From positions 62,001 through 126,000 of the forward strand of contig DAOUDW010000046.1 in NCBI GenBank assembly GCA_034430895.1: a stretch of 64,000 bases of DNA, read 5' to 3'. The first letter of the stretch is position 1. Each line of letters starts with the position of its first letter. Positions 1 through 8,043 of the stretch are shown here, piece after piece. The notes below the pieces were generated by a model, which saw only the letters and a program-made list of their open reading frames with translations, had not been told where the DNA came from and made no database searches. Origin of the DNA: WVZH01 sp034430895 (GTDB lineage: Bacteria; Chloroflexota; Anaerolineae; Anaerolineales; E44-bin32). The translations under genes and the position numbers were made by a program.

Positions 1-279
1 AAAGGTGAAGAAGGCGATCCCCCCAGCAAGCGCATTGCGCCGTATACTGACTTCTCTCGAACTTTCCGCCAGGATTTCATCAACCAGGATTTCCGCTTGG
101 GGGAAGGAGAGTCCGTGTTTTTTACAAATCGCGAGCAGGATATCGTCCCGGCTGACCCCGCGTGAGGTCCGCGCAACGACATGATCCCGGATATCGTCGC
201 GATCTTTCGCCGATATTTCCTGCAATGGTTCTCTATCTGCCGAATTATCTATCGAGTAAAGTCTCCAGCGTCTCTTCAT
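1..279 (-). CDS. Partial hypothetical protein, N-terminal 93 residues, runs off left edge
   Basis: The minus-strand frame is open from an ATG at 279 to the window edge. Translation begins MKRRWRLYSIDNSADREP and continues with a charged, helical-looking segment (DDIRDHVVARTSRGVSRDD, then AEILVDEILAESS). It reaches a Gly/Ala/Phe-rich stretch (ALAGGIAFFTF) at the edge that could open a membrane helix. The start lies inside the 3' end of the XRE/TPR gene, overlapping it by 35 bases, which suggests translational coupling in one operon. No Shine-Dalgarno is obvious before the ATG. I do not recognise the family. The opposite strand is also open over the first 165 bases, but this frame reads more like a protein. 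Confidence 0.5.
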   Translation of the reverse strand, partial: MKRRWRLYSIDNSADREPLQEISAKDRDDIRDHVVARTSRGVSRDDILLAICKKHGLSFPQAEILVDEILAESSREVSIRRNALAGGIAFFTF

Positions 280-1861
280 CAAAGGGATTGCGACCGTCTT
301 GAAGCGCCTCAATCCACGCCGAACGAGTGGGGGCGAAGTGTTGATAAGCGGTTGGATTCTGAGTTGCCAGCTTAGCCAGGAAATAATGGAACTCTTCTAC
401 TGCTTCCTCATACCGCCCCAGCAAAGCCAGGGCCAAACCACGGCTGTCATTGGTGTAGCCCGATGGATTCATCTCGACGGCCAGGTCACAATGAGGCAGC
501 GCTTCATCCGGTCTTCCCGCCAGACTCAGATACCAACATAACGTGTTGTAAAGATCGGCAGTCGCTTTCTGATTCGCCTCGAATTGCAGGAGAAGATCGA
601 GCCACTCATCGTTGTTTCGCGGTTGTTGATAGAAAATCGCGATGGCAAGATTAATCACTGCGGGTTCGTACGCTTGGTCCGCCTCCATCGCCACCCGGAA
701 GTCATCCTGTGCTCGCTCGAGATCCCCGGCCTGTCCCCGATTGAGATAGGCAACGCCACGATTGTTATACGCCGAGATCAACTCGGGATATTGTGTAATC
801 GCTTCGGAATAGTAAGCGATCACATCGTTTACGTTCGAATCAGGCACTTCATTCTCGAGCAAACCCAAAAAGAAATAGACTCGACCGGCTTTGGAAGAAT
901 CTTCCGATACCTCGCTCAGTGCACGACGGAAAACTTGCTCAGCTTGATCGTAGTGATCGCCCGAGAGATACATCCTTCCGAGAACATAGAGCGACAGCCA
1001 ACGCACATCCTTGGGTAAATCGGTATTGATAATCGAATTCAACTCCTCAGAGGTGGTTATCAGCCAACGCTGCTCTTTACTCTCAATTTGTTCCTCGGCC
1101 ATCGGTGCGCTGATCACGGCGATCACCCGACCACTGTCGTATTCCCCCCAGATGACAATCGTCGCACGAAACAGCTCATACATATGCTGCGCGGCGCGTT
1201 CGTTCGTAATGACCTGCGGAAGCAGCTCGATGCGCACATTTTCAAGTTCGGTCTCGTTAAAATCCTGCTGCAGGGTTTCCTGAATTCGGCCAGCGATATT
1301 GAAACCCATTTGCTCGCCGCCGTAGTTCGCAAATTCACTCACCAGGATCAATGTTTCATCCGTTGAAGCAACCACAGGCCATGTGGTTGAGTTCGAACTG
1401 GCGTCAACGTTGAAGCCCAATCCAGCGGCCACATTACGCCACCATCCGGTTACGAAGACGAGCAGAACGATCGACACCAGACCAGCCACTAGAATCGAAA
1501 GCCTTTTGTGCTTCATTAATTTCATTCGCACGCCAGAGAAGCGATCGGTCGGCAATTTGTCTGATGCTGCAGGAATCGAGTCGTCGCCTTGTCTCGATGA
1601 CGAATCCGAAAGCAATGTGTCATTCACCTGGCCTTCCGGAGGATAACCACCGGCAATCAGTAACGCGTCACACTCTTGCGGGGATAAACGGAGCTTTGTG
1701 GCCAGCTGTACAACGTCTTCCCGGTGTCGGGGTCGGTTCGTTTTCCCCTCCCGCCATCGGAAAATCGTTTGTCGGCTCACACCGAGGCGTCGTGCGAGCT
1801 CAGTATCACTCACACCTACCCGGTTGATGTATTCAGAGAGAAGTTGAGAGAAGGTTTTCAT
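245..1861 (-). CDS. Membrane-tethered XRE-family HTH protein with extracytoplasmic TPR domain
   Basis: The product is 538 residues from the ATG at 1861. Residues 5-60 form a Cro/C1 helix-turn-helix (DTELARRLGVSRQTIFRWREG). A linker follows, then one transmembrane helix at about 120-140 (LSILVAGLVSIVLLVFV). Next comes an alpha/beta domain of about 100 residues (TLILVSEFANY through VIWGEYDSGRVIAVIS) and TPR-like helical pairs to the C-terminus (AYNNRGVAYLNRGQ, DSRGLALALLGRYEEAVEEF). The layout suggests a one-component sensor that binds DNA in the cytoplasm and senses something outside. The frame extends to a GTG at 1906 and an ATG at 1894. I chose 1861 because HTH homologues begin there and AGGA precedes it. 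The gene is divergent from the VWA lipoprotein and overlaps the next downstream gene. Target and ligand are unknown. Confidence 0.8.
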   Translation of the reverse strand: MKTFSQLLSEYINRVGVSDTELARRLGVSRQTIFRWREGKTNRPRHREDVVQLATKLRLSPQECDALLIAGGYPPEGQVNDTLLSDSSSRQGDDSIPAASDKLPTDRFSGVRMKLMKHKRLSILVAGLVSIVLLVFVTGWWRNVAAGLGFNVDASSNSTTWPVVASTDETLILVSEFANYGGEQMGFNIAGRIQETLQQDFNETELENVRIELLPQVITNERAAQHMYELFRATIVIWGEYDSGRVIAVISAPMAEEQIESKEQRWLITTSEELNSIINTDLPKDVRWLSLYVLGRMYLSGDHYDQAEQVFRRALSEVSEDSSKAGRVYFFLGLLENEVPDSNVNDVIAYYSEAITQYPELISAYNNRGVAYLNRGQAGDLERAQDDFRVAMEADQAYEPAVINLAIAIFYQQPRNNDEWLDLLLQFEANQKATADLYNTLCWYLSLAGRPDEALPHCDLAVEMNPSGYTNDSRGLALALLGRYEEAVEEFHYFLAKLATQNPTAYQHFAPTRSAWIEALQDGRNPFDEETLETLLDR

Positions 1862-1966
1862 CGCATCCTGGATGTATAGCAGCTTTTGTTGCATCAAATG
1901 TAACACACCTGGCGCTTGAAGTGTACTGGTGCTTTGGCAGGATTAGGGCAAACAAGATCATTATCT

Positions 1967-1973
1967 AAGGAGG
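1967..1973 (+). promoter_or_regulatory. Strong Shine-Dalgarno deciding the VWA gene start
   Basis: AAGGAGG lies five bases before the ATG at 1979. This fixes the start there rather than at an in-frame ATG at 1916, which would add 21 residues ahead of the signal peptide. Confidence 0.85.
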
Positions 1974-1978
1974 TCCCT

Positions 1979-3472
1979 ATGTCTACCCAGATGAAATCGA
2001 CTCACAAAGTACGATGGCTCATAATTCTTACCCTTCTTCTTACAGGCTGCGCAGCAGCCCAGGACGTTTCGAAATCCTACAGCCGGGCGGTTATCAACCA
2101 GGGTGAAATTGTGCCCGCCGAAAGCGTGCGCGTGCACGAGTACTTGAATTACTACGAGCAGCGCTTCCCAGAACCAAGCGACCAGCCGCTGGGGCTTGAT
2201 TTACGCCTCGGCAATACTCACATCCCCACCAGCGGCGGAGAAGTCTGGCTTCAAATCGGTCTCCAGGCGCAAAGTCTGGACCACGAGGAACGAACGCCGC
2301 TGAACCTCACTCTGGTGCTTGACTGCAGCGGCTCTATGGCGAGCGGCAGCAAGATGGATTCCTTGAAGCAATCGCTGGAAGTATTTCTGACTAGCCTACA
2401 GCCCGATGATATCATCGCCATCGTCGGCTACGATGACAGAGCCTATGTCCTGCGCAACGCGCAACCGGTCGGAAATGGCAGTTGGGTTCGCAATGTCGTC
2501 CGCAGTTTATCCCCCGGAGGGAGCACCAACCTGCATGCCGGTTTGATGCTTGGCTTCGAAGAGGTCTGGGGCAGCTTCGATATCCGCCGCAACAACCGCG
2601 TCATCCTGCTCACCGATGGCATCGCCAACGTCGGCCTTACCAATCCGGAGCGAATCGCCGCGGATGCACTGATCTACAACCGAAAAGGCATCTATCTGTC
2701 GACAATCGGTCTGGGCATAGATATGAACGACGAATTGCTCAATACGCTGGCCGATCAGGGCCGCGGCGCCTACCACTTCATCGACTCAGTGCAGGAGATG
2801 GACAAGGTCTTCCGCAAAGAGGTGGATGGGCTCGTCGAGCGAGTGGCCAACGACGTACGCATCAGCATTCAACCGGCTGCCGGCGTGCAGCTGACGAGTA
2901 TTACCGGACACGAAGGGACTCCTCCCCAAAACGGCGTGCAGGTCGTCTTGTACGATATGGGCGCCGGGCAAAGCCAGGTGTTGATCGCGCGCCTGCAGGT
3001 TTCCCCATGCAATTCCGGAGAGCAAGCCCTTGCCGAGGTCACCCTGGAATACACCGATGCTTTTGCCCAGCAATCCCGTCAAGTCAGCGGCTTGGCTTCC
3101 GCTCAAGCTGAAGTGATGGATGTTTATGATCCCGTTTATGACATCGAGGTGCGCAGGAACGCTGCAATCGTGCGAATGGCAGAAGCGCTCAAAGAAATCG
3201 ATGCCCTCTGCAACGCCGGACGCTACGAGCAAGCCTGGGAAATGGCCTTTGACATGGAATACGAACTTCGGGCAGTGGCTGCGTTGGCAGTCGATCCACA
3301 AATGGTGGAGGATGCCGATCTCTTCTCCCGCTACCAGATGACGCTGGAAAACGTCCTGGGGTACGACCCAATGGAAGCGGATTTCGACTACGACACGATC
3401 TCCTCGCAGGATCAGGATCAACGTTGGGGGGATCCCGGGGATTCAACACTCCCCACGATCGATGTGGATTGA
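1979..3472 (+). CDS. YfbK-like von Willebrand factor type A lipoprotein
   Basis: The product is 497 residues. A signal peptide ends in the lipobox LLTGC, with the lipidated Cys at 24, so it is an exported lipoprotein. Residues 48-60 (VRVHEYLNYYEQ) match the N-terminal motif of YfbK-type VWA proteins. The VWA domain has a complete metal-ion-dependent adhesion site: D115-x-S-x-S (LDCSGSM), a later Thr (GGSTNL) and Asp (LLTDGIANVG). A C-terminal helical region follows (MAEALKEIDALCNAGRYEQAWEMAF). VWA domains usually mediate metal-dependent protein binding; the partner here is unknown. The gene is divergent from the membrane-tethered XRE/TPR gene, with about 117 bases between the starts, so joint regulation is plausible. 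The function proper is not known. Confidence 0.88.
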   Translation: MSTQMKSTHKVRWLIILTLLLTGCAAAQDVSKSYSRAVINQGEIVPAESVRVHEYLNYYEQRFPEPSDQPLGLDLRLGNTHIPTSGGEVWLQIGLQAQSLDHEERTPLNLTLVLDCSGSMASGSKMDSLKQSLEVFLTSLQPDDIIAIVGYDDRAYVLRNAQPVGNGSWVRNVVRSLSPGGSTNLHAGLMLGFEEVWGSFDIRRNNRVILLTDGIANVGLTNPERIAADALIYNRKGIYLSTIGLGIDMNDELLNTLADQGRGAYHFIDSVQEMDKVFRKEVDGLVERVANDVRISIQPAAGVQLTSITGHEGTPPQNGVQVVLYDMGAGQSQVLIARLQVSPCNSGEQALAEVTLEYTDAFAQQSRQVSGLASAQAEVMDVYDPVYDIEVRRNAAIVRMAEALKEIDALCNAGRYEQAWEMAFDMEYELRAVAALAVDPQMVEDADLFSRYQMTLENVLGYDPMEADFDYDTISSQDQDQRWGDPGDSTLPTIDVD

Positions 3473-3627
3473 CCTTTAAGGATAAAGATGGCGAGCATGA
3501 TTGCGCCGATCTTAACCAACTCATTGACTGCCGGATTGCCACTCATTTGTCGCAGCAACACCGAGATGACGAAAAGAAATCCGAAATCGATCAATTCAAT
3601 CACGATGACGGCGATTAGTATCAGCAT
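3418..3627 (-). CDS. Possible small membrane protein (69 aa)
   Basis: The open frame begins MLILIAVIVIELIDFGFLF. It has a strong hydrophobic N-terminal helix, a second hydrophobic stretch (IGAIMLAIFIL) and a polar tail. It lies mostly between genes but its 3' end overlaps the end of the VWA gene on the opposite strand by 55 bases. No Shine-Dalgarno precedes the ATG, and hydrophobic frames can occur by chance, so this is tentative. Confidence 0.3.
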   Translation of the reverse strand: MLILIAVIVIELIDFGFLFVISVLLRQMSGNPAVNELVKIGAIMLAIFILKGQSTSIVGSVESPGSPQR

Positions 3628-3871
3628 GATGATTTTGCGAAATTTATAGATCGGTCGAATTTTTTGCGGGCATTTATCGCCCGCAGTAAATCGCTCAACT
3701 CATAGGAAAAAGTAAACGAGAATCGTTTTCCTGCGATTGCATCATCTATTGTCGTCGAGCAGGAAAAAATCAAGTAACTGCCGTCAACTCATCATCCAGA
3801 CAGCGCAAGGTCGTATGCGGTGCGAAGCAAGCCCGCGATTGCATCCAACGATGTATCCGAAGGGCTTTCGT
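3628..3871. other. Intergenic region with a short inverted repeat
   Basis: The gap between the VWA gene and the acetyltransferase gene is about 400 bases if the small ORF at 3418-3627 is not counted. The part given here contains a 7-bp inverted repeat (TGCGGGC 3665-3671, GCCCGCA 3679-3685). It has a T-run on its 5' side only, so it does not have the order of an intrinsic terminator on either strand. Nothing else is supported. Confidence 0.5.
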
Positions 3872-4285
3872 TTATCCCAGGCGCTTTCCCATACTGACGC
3901 GTTCTTCAACCTCGTATCCAAGCGTGCGATAGAAATCGACCACCGCCGCATTCGTGGCGCGCACCTGCAGGTTGACCTTTGGACAGCCAATCTCGGCCAA
4001 CCCGGATTCCACGCGCCTGACCAACGCCGTGCCGATACCCTGTCTGCGATTCTCTGGATGCACGGCCACGTAATACAGCCAGCCGCGATGACCATCGTAG
4101 CCACCCATCGCCGTCCCGACCAACTCGCCGTCCACGATGGCGATATAAAACGACTCCCGCTGCACTGCCAGTTTTCGTTCGATGTCATCTTCGGGAACGT
4201 TCCACGTCGAAGAATCGGGGAAAACCGTGCGCCACAATGCGGCGACATTGTCTCTATCGGATTCGATAAACGTTCGAATTTCCAT
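3872..4285 (-). CDS. ypeA: GNAT acetyltransferase, YpeA type
   Basis: The product is 137 residues, about the length of E. coli YpeA (141), and it runs collinear with that family: N-terminal MEIRTF, then DDIERKL, VGTAMGGYDGHRG in the core, the acetyl-CoA loop RRQGIGTALV, GCPKVNLQV, YRTLGYE and a C-terminal GKRL. It should transfer an acetyl group from acetyl-CoA to an amine; the physiological substrate of YpeA proteins is not established. It stands alone between a convergent VWA gene and the membrane hydrolase gene. Confidence 0.9.
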   Translation of the reverse strand: MEIRTFIESDRDNVAALWRTVFPDSSTWNVPEDDIERKLAVQRESFYIAIVDGELVGTAMGGYDGHRGWLYYVAVHPENRRQGIGTALVRRVESGLAEIGCPKVNLQVRATNAAVVDFYRTLGYEVEERVSMGKRLG

Positions 4286-4422
4286 CTCAGTCCTTTTTTC
4301 GATGCAGGGATCAATTCATTCAATCACCAGGGAACTGAAACCAGCGCTTTGCAACCGGATCCATCACGCTGCATTATGCCACAACTTCAATGGATATCCT
4401 TCTGTTCTGGTCTCGATACCTT

Positions 4423-6045
4423 TTATTGGTTTTCAACAGGTTTTAATTGGTCGAGGGAATTCCAATAATAGGCATAATAGCTCTCATCCGGCATGAGGGG
4501 ATAATTCATGCCGAAGTACAGATTGAAAAGAACCCGGAATGAGTTTACCGGGCTGATCCCAGGGTAGAGTGAATCGTAGTCCTTCCCCGGGAGACAATAG
4601 GCGTTGAAAATCGAGAAGGTTTCATAGATTCCCTGCGAAGAGGGATCCTTCCATGTAAAAGTGGATCGAGGCCCATGATCTGCCTGCAGGATGATCACCG
4701 GCGGTGTGCCTGGCTTGGCGAGAATCGCTGCGATGATCTCCTCCAGTCTTGAATTCAAATACTGTAGTTGTTCAACGTAACCCGATTGGTACTCCTCCAA
4801 CGTGCCTCTATAGTCATCCGCATCGAAATAACTGAAAGGCATATCGGGCAAATCCACTGTCCCATCGGCCTGGAAAACGAAGGGCGGATGGGGCAAGATC
4901 ACGTGGGCAAATACAAACTTAGGGCCGGGGATGACATCGAGGGACGGGAATGTATCGAGAATATACTCCTGCCGAGCAATATGCCCTCTGTACGATACGC
5001 CATACGCCATTCGATTGAAAAGGATCGATATTTCCGCCGGATAGACCACAATCGACTGGGAAAGCAAAATCGATTCGAAAGGGTTCAAACCGTGAATGAT
5101 CGAGTCGAGGTGATAATCGGCTGAGGTGATATCTGTCAACGAGAAGCCTGATTCAAAGGCGACAATCTCATAACCCAAGTCCTTGAAGGTCTGCATGACT
5201 ACATTTTGATTCAGATATGTCGACAGAACGTCCGCCGGCACTCTCCTCGGCTCCGATTCGGGGATGACATGCTGCACGTAGTCCAGATTCAACGATGTAA
5301 TCAGCGAGAGGATTGTCTTGGTGTAATTGGCAATACTTTGTGTGCCGACATAGCACCCTTGTGCATCGAGAAAATCGAGGAATTCGGAATTGTCGTAGCC
5401 ATAGATGTCCTGCAAGACATCCGCTCTACCATAGGCATCCAAGATCAGATAATAAACATCCGGAAGTTCACTGAGCTCTCCAGTCGACTCAATCGTGTTC
5501 GCGGAGATGGGACTTCGCTCCGCATCAAACTGCTTGGCCGTGACGGCATGCTGACCGATGAGGATCAGCGAGGTGACGATCGAGGAAAGAACGTATATGT
5601 TGATCAGCACATCGACCGCCTGCAGCCAGCCCGGGCGTTTGTGGATCATGAAGATGATCCCAAATATGAGACAGATCGGAACGAGAAACGTGATCGTGAG
5701 TATGATGCGATGATTCTCTTCCTGGATACCGATGTAACTTGGTCCGAAGAATGTGGTCAGTGTGGAAGTCACCCAAGATGGAATTCGACCGAATTGCAGG
5801 ATGACGAACAACAGCAATGAACTTGTGACCGCTGTGGTCTTCCAACCTTTCGATAACTTCTTAATTCCAACGAGCATTAGGATTGCCAGCGCGGTAAAGA
5901 TCAGACTGGGACGAATGATCCACGATAATCGAACACGATCGGCGTTGACAGCCAGCAGGGAGAAAACGGGCATGACGGCAAAGCCAAGGGTTTGGAGGAT
6001 TCTGACTTTACTTGAGTGGCTATTACTTGAGCATGTGCCTTCCAT
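4423..6045 (-). CDS. Membrane protein with sulfatase/phosphoethanolamine-transferase-like extracellular domain
   Basis: The product is 540 residues. The N-terminal third has several hydrophobic helices (for example ALAILMLVGIKKL, LLLFVILQFG, FLVPICLIFGIIF). After about residue 195 comes an alkaline-phosphatase-superfamily domain. It opens with DVYYLILDAYGRADVL, the metal/nucleophile strand, and later shows HVILPHPPFVF and IILQADHGPRS, the usual metal-binding DHG motif. The layout matches LTA-synthase-like and other membrane-anchored sulfatase-fold proteins that modify or make cell-envelope polymers. The substrate cannot be told. No clear Shine-Dalgarno precedes the ATG at 6045, and a later start at M25 is possible. 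Confidence 0.8.
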   Translation of the reverse strand: MEGTCSSNSHSSKVRILQTLGFAVMPVFSLLAVNADRVRLSWIIRPSLIFTALAILMLVGIKKLSKGWKTTAVTSSLLLFVILQFGRIPSWVTSTLTTFFGPSYIGIQEENHRIILTITFLVPICLIFGIIFMIHKRPGWLQAVDVLINIYVLSSIVTSLILIGQHAVTAKQFDAERSPISANTIESTGELSELPDVYYLILDAYGRADVLQDIYGYDNSEFLDFLDAQGCYVGTQSIANYTKTILSLITSLNLDYVQHVIPESEPRRVPADVLSTYLNQNVVMQTFKDLGYEIVAFESGFSLTDITSADYHLDSIIHGLNPFESILLSQSIVVYPAEISILFNRMAYGVSYRGHIARQEYILDTFPSLDVIPGPKFVFAHVILPHPPFVFQADGTVDLPDMPFSYFDADDYRGTLEEYQSGYVEQLQYLNSRLEEIIAAILAKPGTPPVIILQADHGPRSTFTWKDPSSQGIYETFSIFNAYCLPGKDYDSLYPGISPVNSFRVLFNLYFGMNYPLMPDESYYAYYWNSLDQLKPVENQ

Positions 6046-6202
6046 GTTAAATAATGTTAACCGAAAACGACGGCGAAAAACAGCTTTGGTGTTATAGATT
6101 CAAGATCGTACGAACTATGAACTGGATAATCTCGATTCCGATCAAATCATCGGTTTCTTCCTGTTATCCTAAATTACTTTGAGAGAATCTAGCGACGAAG
6201 AG

Positions 6203-6718
6203 TCAGATGATGAAGGGAATGAACATCTTGGTCGTTTGCATGTAATCGACGTACGCCTGACCAAATCGCTTCAAGTTGTCCTGCTCCTCCACTCTGCCCG
6301 TTGCATAGACAGAGGCATATAAAAACACCAGAAGTAGTAATCCGTATCCCGAAGGGGATTTTATAAATGCTCCCAAGCCGAGAAGCAGCAATGATCCGTA
6401 AAGAGGATGTCGGATGAAGCGGTACGCGCCTCGCGTTACCAGCTGCGTGGTATTTTCCAGATCATCTTCCGGATCACCGAAAGATCGTAGAAGATGCAAT
6501 CCGTGCCAGGCGAGCAGAAAGGAACCGATCAGCAAGAGCCAGGATAAGATCTGGTGGGCAGCAGCCGGATTAACAAACCACGAATCAGCATTGAGCACAA
6601 CCAGCGCGAGCGTAAACTCAAAGGCAAAAAAGCGAACGAAACGATGACGATATGGCCGGTGAAGCGTGAAGAATAACAACAGGATTGAAAGGAGGAGAAA
6701 GAGAATGAAATATGACAT
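6203..6718 (-). CDS. Isoprenylcysteine carboxyl methyltransferase-like membrane protein
   Basis: The product is 171 residues, nearly all membrane helices. The C-terminal half carries the ICMT/PEMT-family signature: LVTRGAYRFIRHPLYGSLLL, then a hydrophobic helix, EEQDNLKRFG, YVDYMQTTKMFIP. In this family the RHP motif and the downstream E-E bind S-adenosylmethionine. Bacterial members methylate small lipophilic or isoprenoid-like substrates and are often uncharacterised. GGTGGAG lies about 10 bases upstream of the ATG. The gene is divergent from the hypothetical gene at 7071, and a direct repeat lies in the shared upstream region. Confidence 0.82.
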   Translation of the reverse strand: MSYFILFLLLSILLLFFTLHRPYRHRFVRFFAFEFTLALVVLNADSWFVNPAAAHQILSWLLLIGSFLLAWHGLHLLRSFGDPEDDLENTTQLVTRGAYRFIRHPLYGSLLLLGLGAFIKSPSGYGLLLLVFLYASVYATGRVEEQDNLKRFGQAYVDYMQTTKMFIPFII

Positions 6719-6850
6719 GTCAGCAATACTCCACCATTTCTAGAATGCTTGATTATACATATTCGCCGCTGAAGCATATCCCCATATCGATGAAGCCGCT
6801 ATCGTAGATATCGGAATGGTCATGTATCCATCAAACGAAGTAACCACATC

Positions 6851-6877
6851 GTTAAGAAAACGACGGGCATTCTTAAC
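6851..6877. repeat. 8-bp inverted repeat, possible operator
   Basis: GTTAAGAA at 6851-6858 and TTCTTAAC at 6870-6877 are perfect inverted copies with an 11-base spacer. The right half overlaps the direct repeat at 6872-6889. The size and position would fit a dimeric regulator site, but no regulator is identified. Confidence 0.4.
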
Positions 6878-6889
6878 AGGACCTTAACA
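6872..6889 (+). promoter_or_regulatory. 11-bp-period direct repeat (CTTAACA x2), PhoB/OmpR-type box candidate
   Basis: CTTAACA-GGAC-CTTAACA is two identical 7-mers separated by 4 bases. The 11-bp period is typical of PhoB/OmpR-family tandem binding sites, and the hexamer TTAACA equals the Bacillus PhoP half-site. It lies between the divergent methyltransferase-like and hypothetical genes. Binding is inferred only from geometry. Confidence 0.4.
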
Positions 6890-7070
6890 CACATCGTGAA
6901 AAATTACGGATGAAAAATGGAAGCGAAGCACGTCGAACCGAATCCAACAAAAAATACCTATACAAGATACGCATGATTCCAGAGAGAGTAGAACGTAAAC
7001 GCATGACTAAATACTCATGGCAGTAACATAGCGAGATCAACGATAATATGGATTGCGTTCAAGGTGGAAA

Positions 7071-7703
7071 ATGGGAAAAGAGAAAACGGTAGATTTTGAT
7101 AACGTATTATTTTCAAGTAACCACGTCCAGACCAATGTAAGCTTCATCAGCGCCGGTTGGGTTTCTTCAGGATTCATCGCCCAGCAATTGGCCAAAGAGG
7201 GAGTGATCCTTTTCGACGACGCCTGTCTGCACCTGATCGCCTTGAATTACCTGCTGCACAACATGGGTTTCTTCACTGGCACGAAGTATGGCGCTTTCGA
7301 TTTGAAGATATCCCTCGAAACCTTGCTGTCAACCTGGCAATCCAAAGGTCAAGCGATCGTCGAAACCCCTGCGCCGGATTACGTTCCCGAGGCGCAATAC
7401 TTCCGCATCATGGAAGCTACCGCGCTTGTCGGCACATACTGGCACTTTCCGCAAGATACTCAGCAGAACGAAGCCCCCCGAGCTTGTATGGTGCGCGGCA
7501 TGAGTTTGATCTACCCCTCACTGTGGCTGCTCGCCATACGCTGGCCCGGTCGGCAAGACCTGGTTCACTTCGACCGCCAGGACCTCTCCAATCTCGAAAT
7601 CGCCGATTCTACGTTCACCGATACAGATCGTCAAAACGCCATCCTCTTGCCCTATCCGCCCCGCCTGCCACTTTCATCTCGCACCACTCCGATCAGCGGC
7701 TGA
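7071..7703 (+). CDS. Hypothetical protein (210 aa)
   Basis: I do not recognise this protein. The ATG at 7071 is preceded by AAGGTGG with a tight spacing. An in-frame TTG at 7053 is less likely. The sequence is soluble-looking with no signal peptide: MGKEKTVDFDNVLF, a middle part LFDDACLHLIALNYLLHNMG, an aromatic-rich part (YWHFPQDTQ) and LIYPSLWLLAIRWPG. It ends in a Pro-rich tail. It is divergent from the methyltransferase-like gene. Confidence 0.6.
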   Translation: MGKEKTVDFDNVLFSSNHVQTNVSFISAGWVSSGFIAQQLAKEGVILFDDACLHLIALNYLLHNMGFFTGTKYGAFDLKISLETLLSTWQSKGQAIVETPAPDYVPEAQYFRIMEATALVGTYWHFPQDTQQNEAPRACMVRGMSLIYPSLWLLAIRWPGRQDLVHFDRQDLSNLEIADSTFTDTDRQNAILLPYPPRLPLSSRTTPISG

Positions 7704-7759
7704 GTAATAAACCAACTCTTCTAGATAAAATCCTACTGCTCAACGGGTGTAAAGCGCGC

Positions 7760-7789
7760 TTGACATTAACGCCCGATTTGTGTTATCCT
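7760..7789 (+). promoter_or_regulatory. Sigma-70-type promoter for the XRE/membrane-protein pair
   Basis: A perfect -35 TTGACA (7760-7765) is followed after 18 bases by TATCCT (7784-7789) as -10. The start codon is at 7830. The candidate operator at 7796-7811 would overlap the transcription start. Confidence 0.6.
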
Positions 7790-7795
7790 GCAAAT

Positions 7796-7811
7796 GTAAA
7801 GTTCGCTTTAC
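7796..7811. promoter_or_regulatory. Inverted repeat GTAAAG-TTCG-CTTTAC, candidate autoregulatory operator
   Basis: There are perfect 6-bp arms with a 4-base centre, placed just downstream of the -10 element and 18 bases before the ATG of the small XRE gene. Another GTAAAG half-site lies at 7749-7754, next to the -35 element. Small XRE repressors commonly block their own promoters through such dyads. That this one does so is inferred. Confidence 0.5.
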
Positions 7812-7829
7812 TTTCGAGAAAGGGATACG

Positions 7830-8042
7830 ATGGCGGATAAAGTGCTGAACAAGATCAAGGAATACCGTCTTAAACACGATTTCACCCAGGAGGATCTTGC
7901 TCTCTCTGTTGGCGTATCGCGGCAGAGCATCAACGCCATCGAGCGCGGCCGCTACATTCCCAGCCTCCCCTTGGCGCTGCGATTCGCCCGCTTGTTTGAG
8001 ACCTCGATGGATGAGTTATTTCAACTTCAGGAGGATGCCTAA
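7830..8042 (+). CDS. Small XRE-family transcriptional regulator (70 aa)
   Basis: The product is almost only a Cro/C1 HTH domain: IKEYRLKHDFTQEDLALSVG, the recognition helix VSRQSINAIERGRYIPS, and LALRFARLFETSMDELFQ. It belongs to the short YozG-like group of HTH proteins, usually repressors. AAAGGG precedes the ATG. It is followed at once by a small membrane protein gene whose Shine-Dalgarno lies in the last codons of this gene, so the two form a coupled pair. An inverted repeat at the promoter suggests autoregulation. Confidence 0.9.
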   Translation: MADKVLNKIKEYRLKHDFTQEDLALSVGVSRQSINAIERGRYIPSLPLALRFARLFETSMDELFQLQEDA

Positions 8043-8043
8043 A

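Larger units (their letters stand above)
6719..7070. other. Divergent intergenic region (352 bp)
   Basis: This region separates two divergent genes and must hold both promoters. It contains two overlapping repeat structures, listed separately (6851-6877 and 6872-6889). No small gene is convincing here. Confidence 0.6.

Noticed and set aside
1..165. Plus-strand frame open at the left edge
   Set aside because: The minus-strand frame is open over the whole edge, has a plausible start and reads as a helical protein; the plus frame looks like its shadow.
2786..3421. Long minus-strand ORF inside the VWA gene
   Set aside because: It is fully antisense to a gene with clear domains, signal peptide and ribosome binding site.
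3665..3685. GC-rich hairpin TGCGGGC/GCCCGCA as a terminator
   Set aside because: The T-run lies on the 5' side of the stem, so neither strand has stem followed by T-run.
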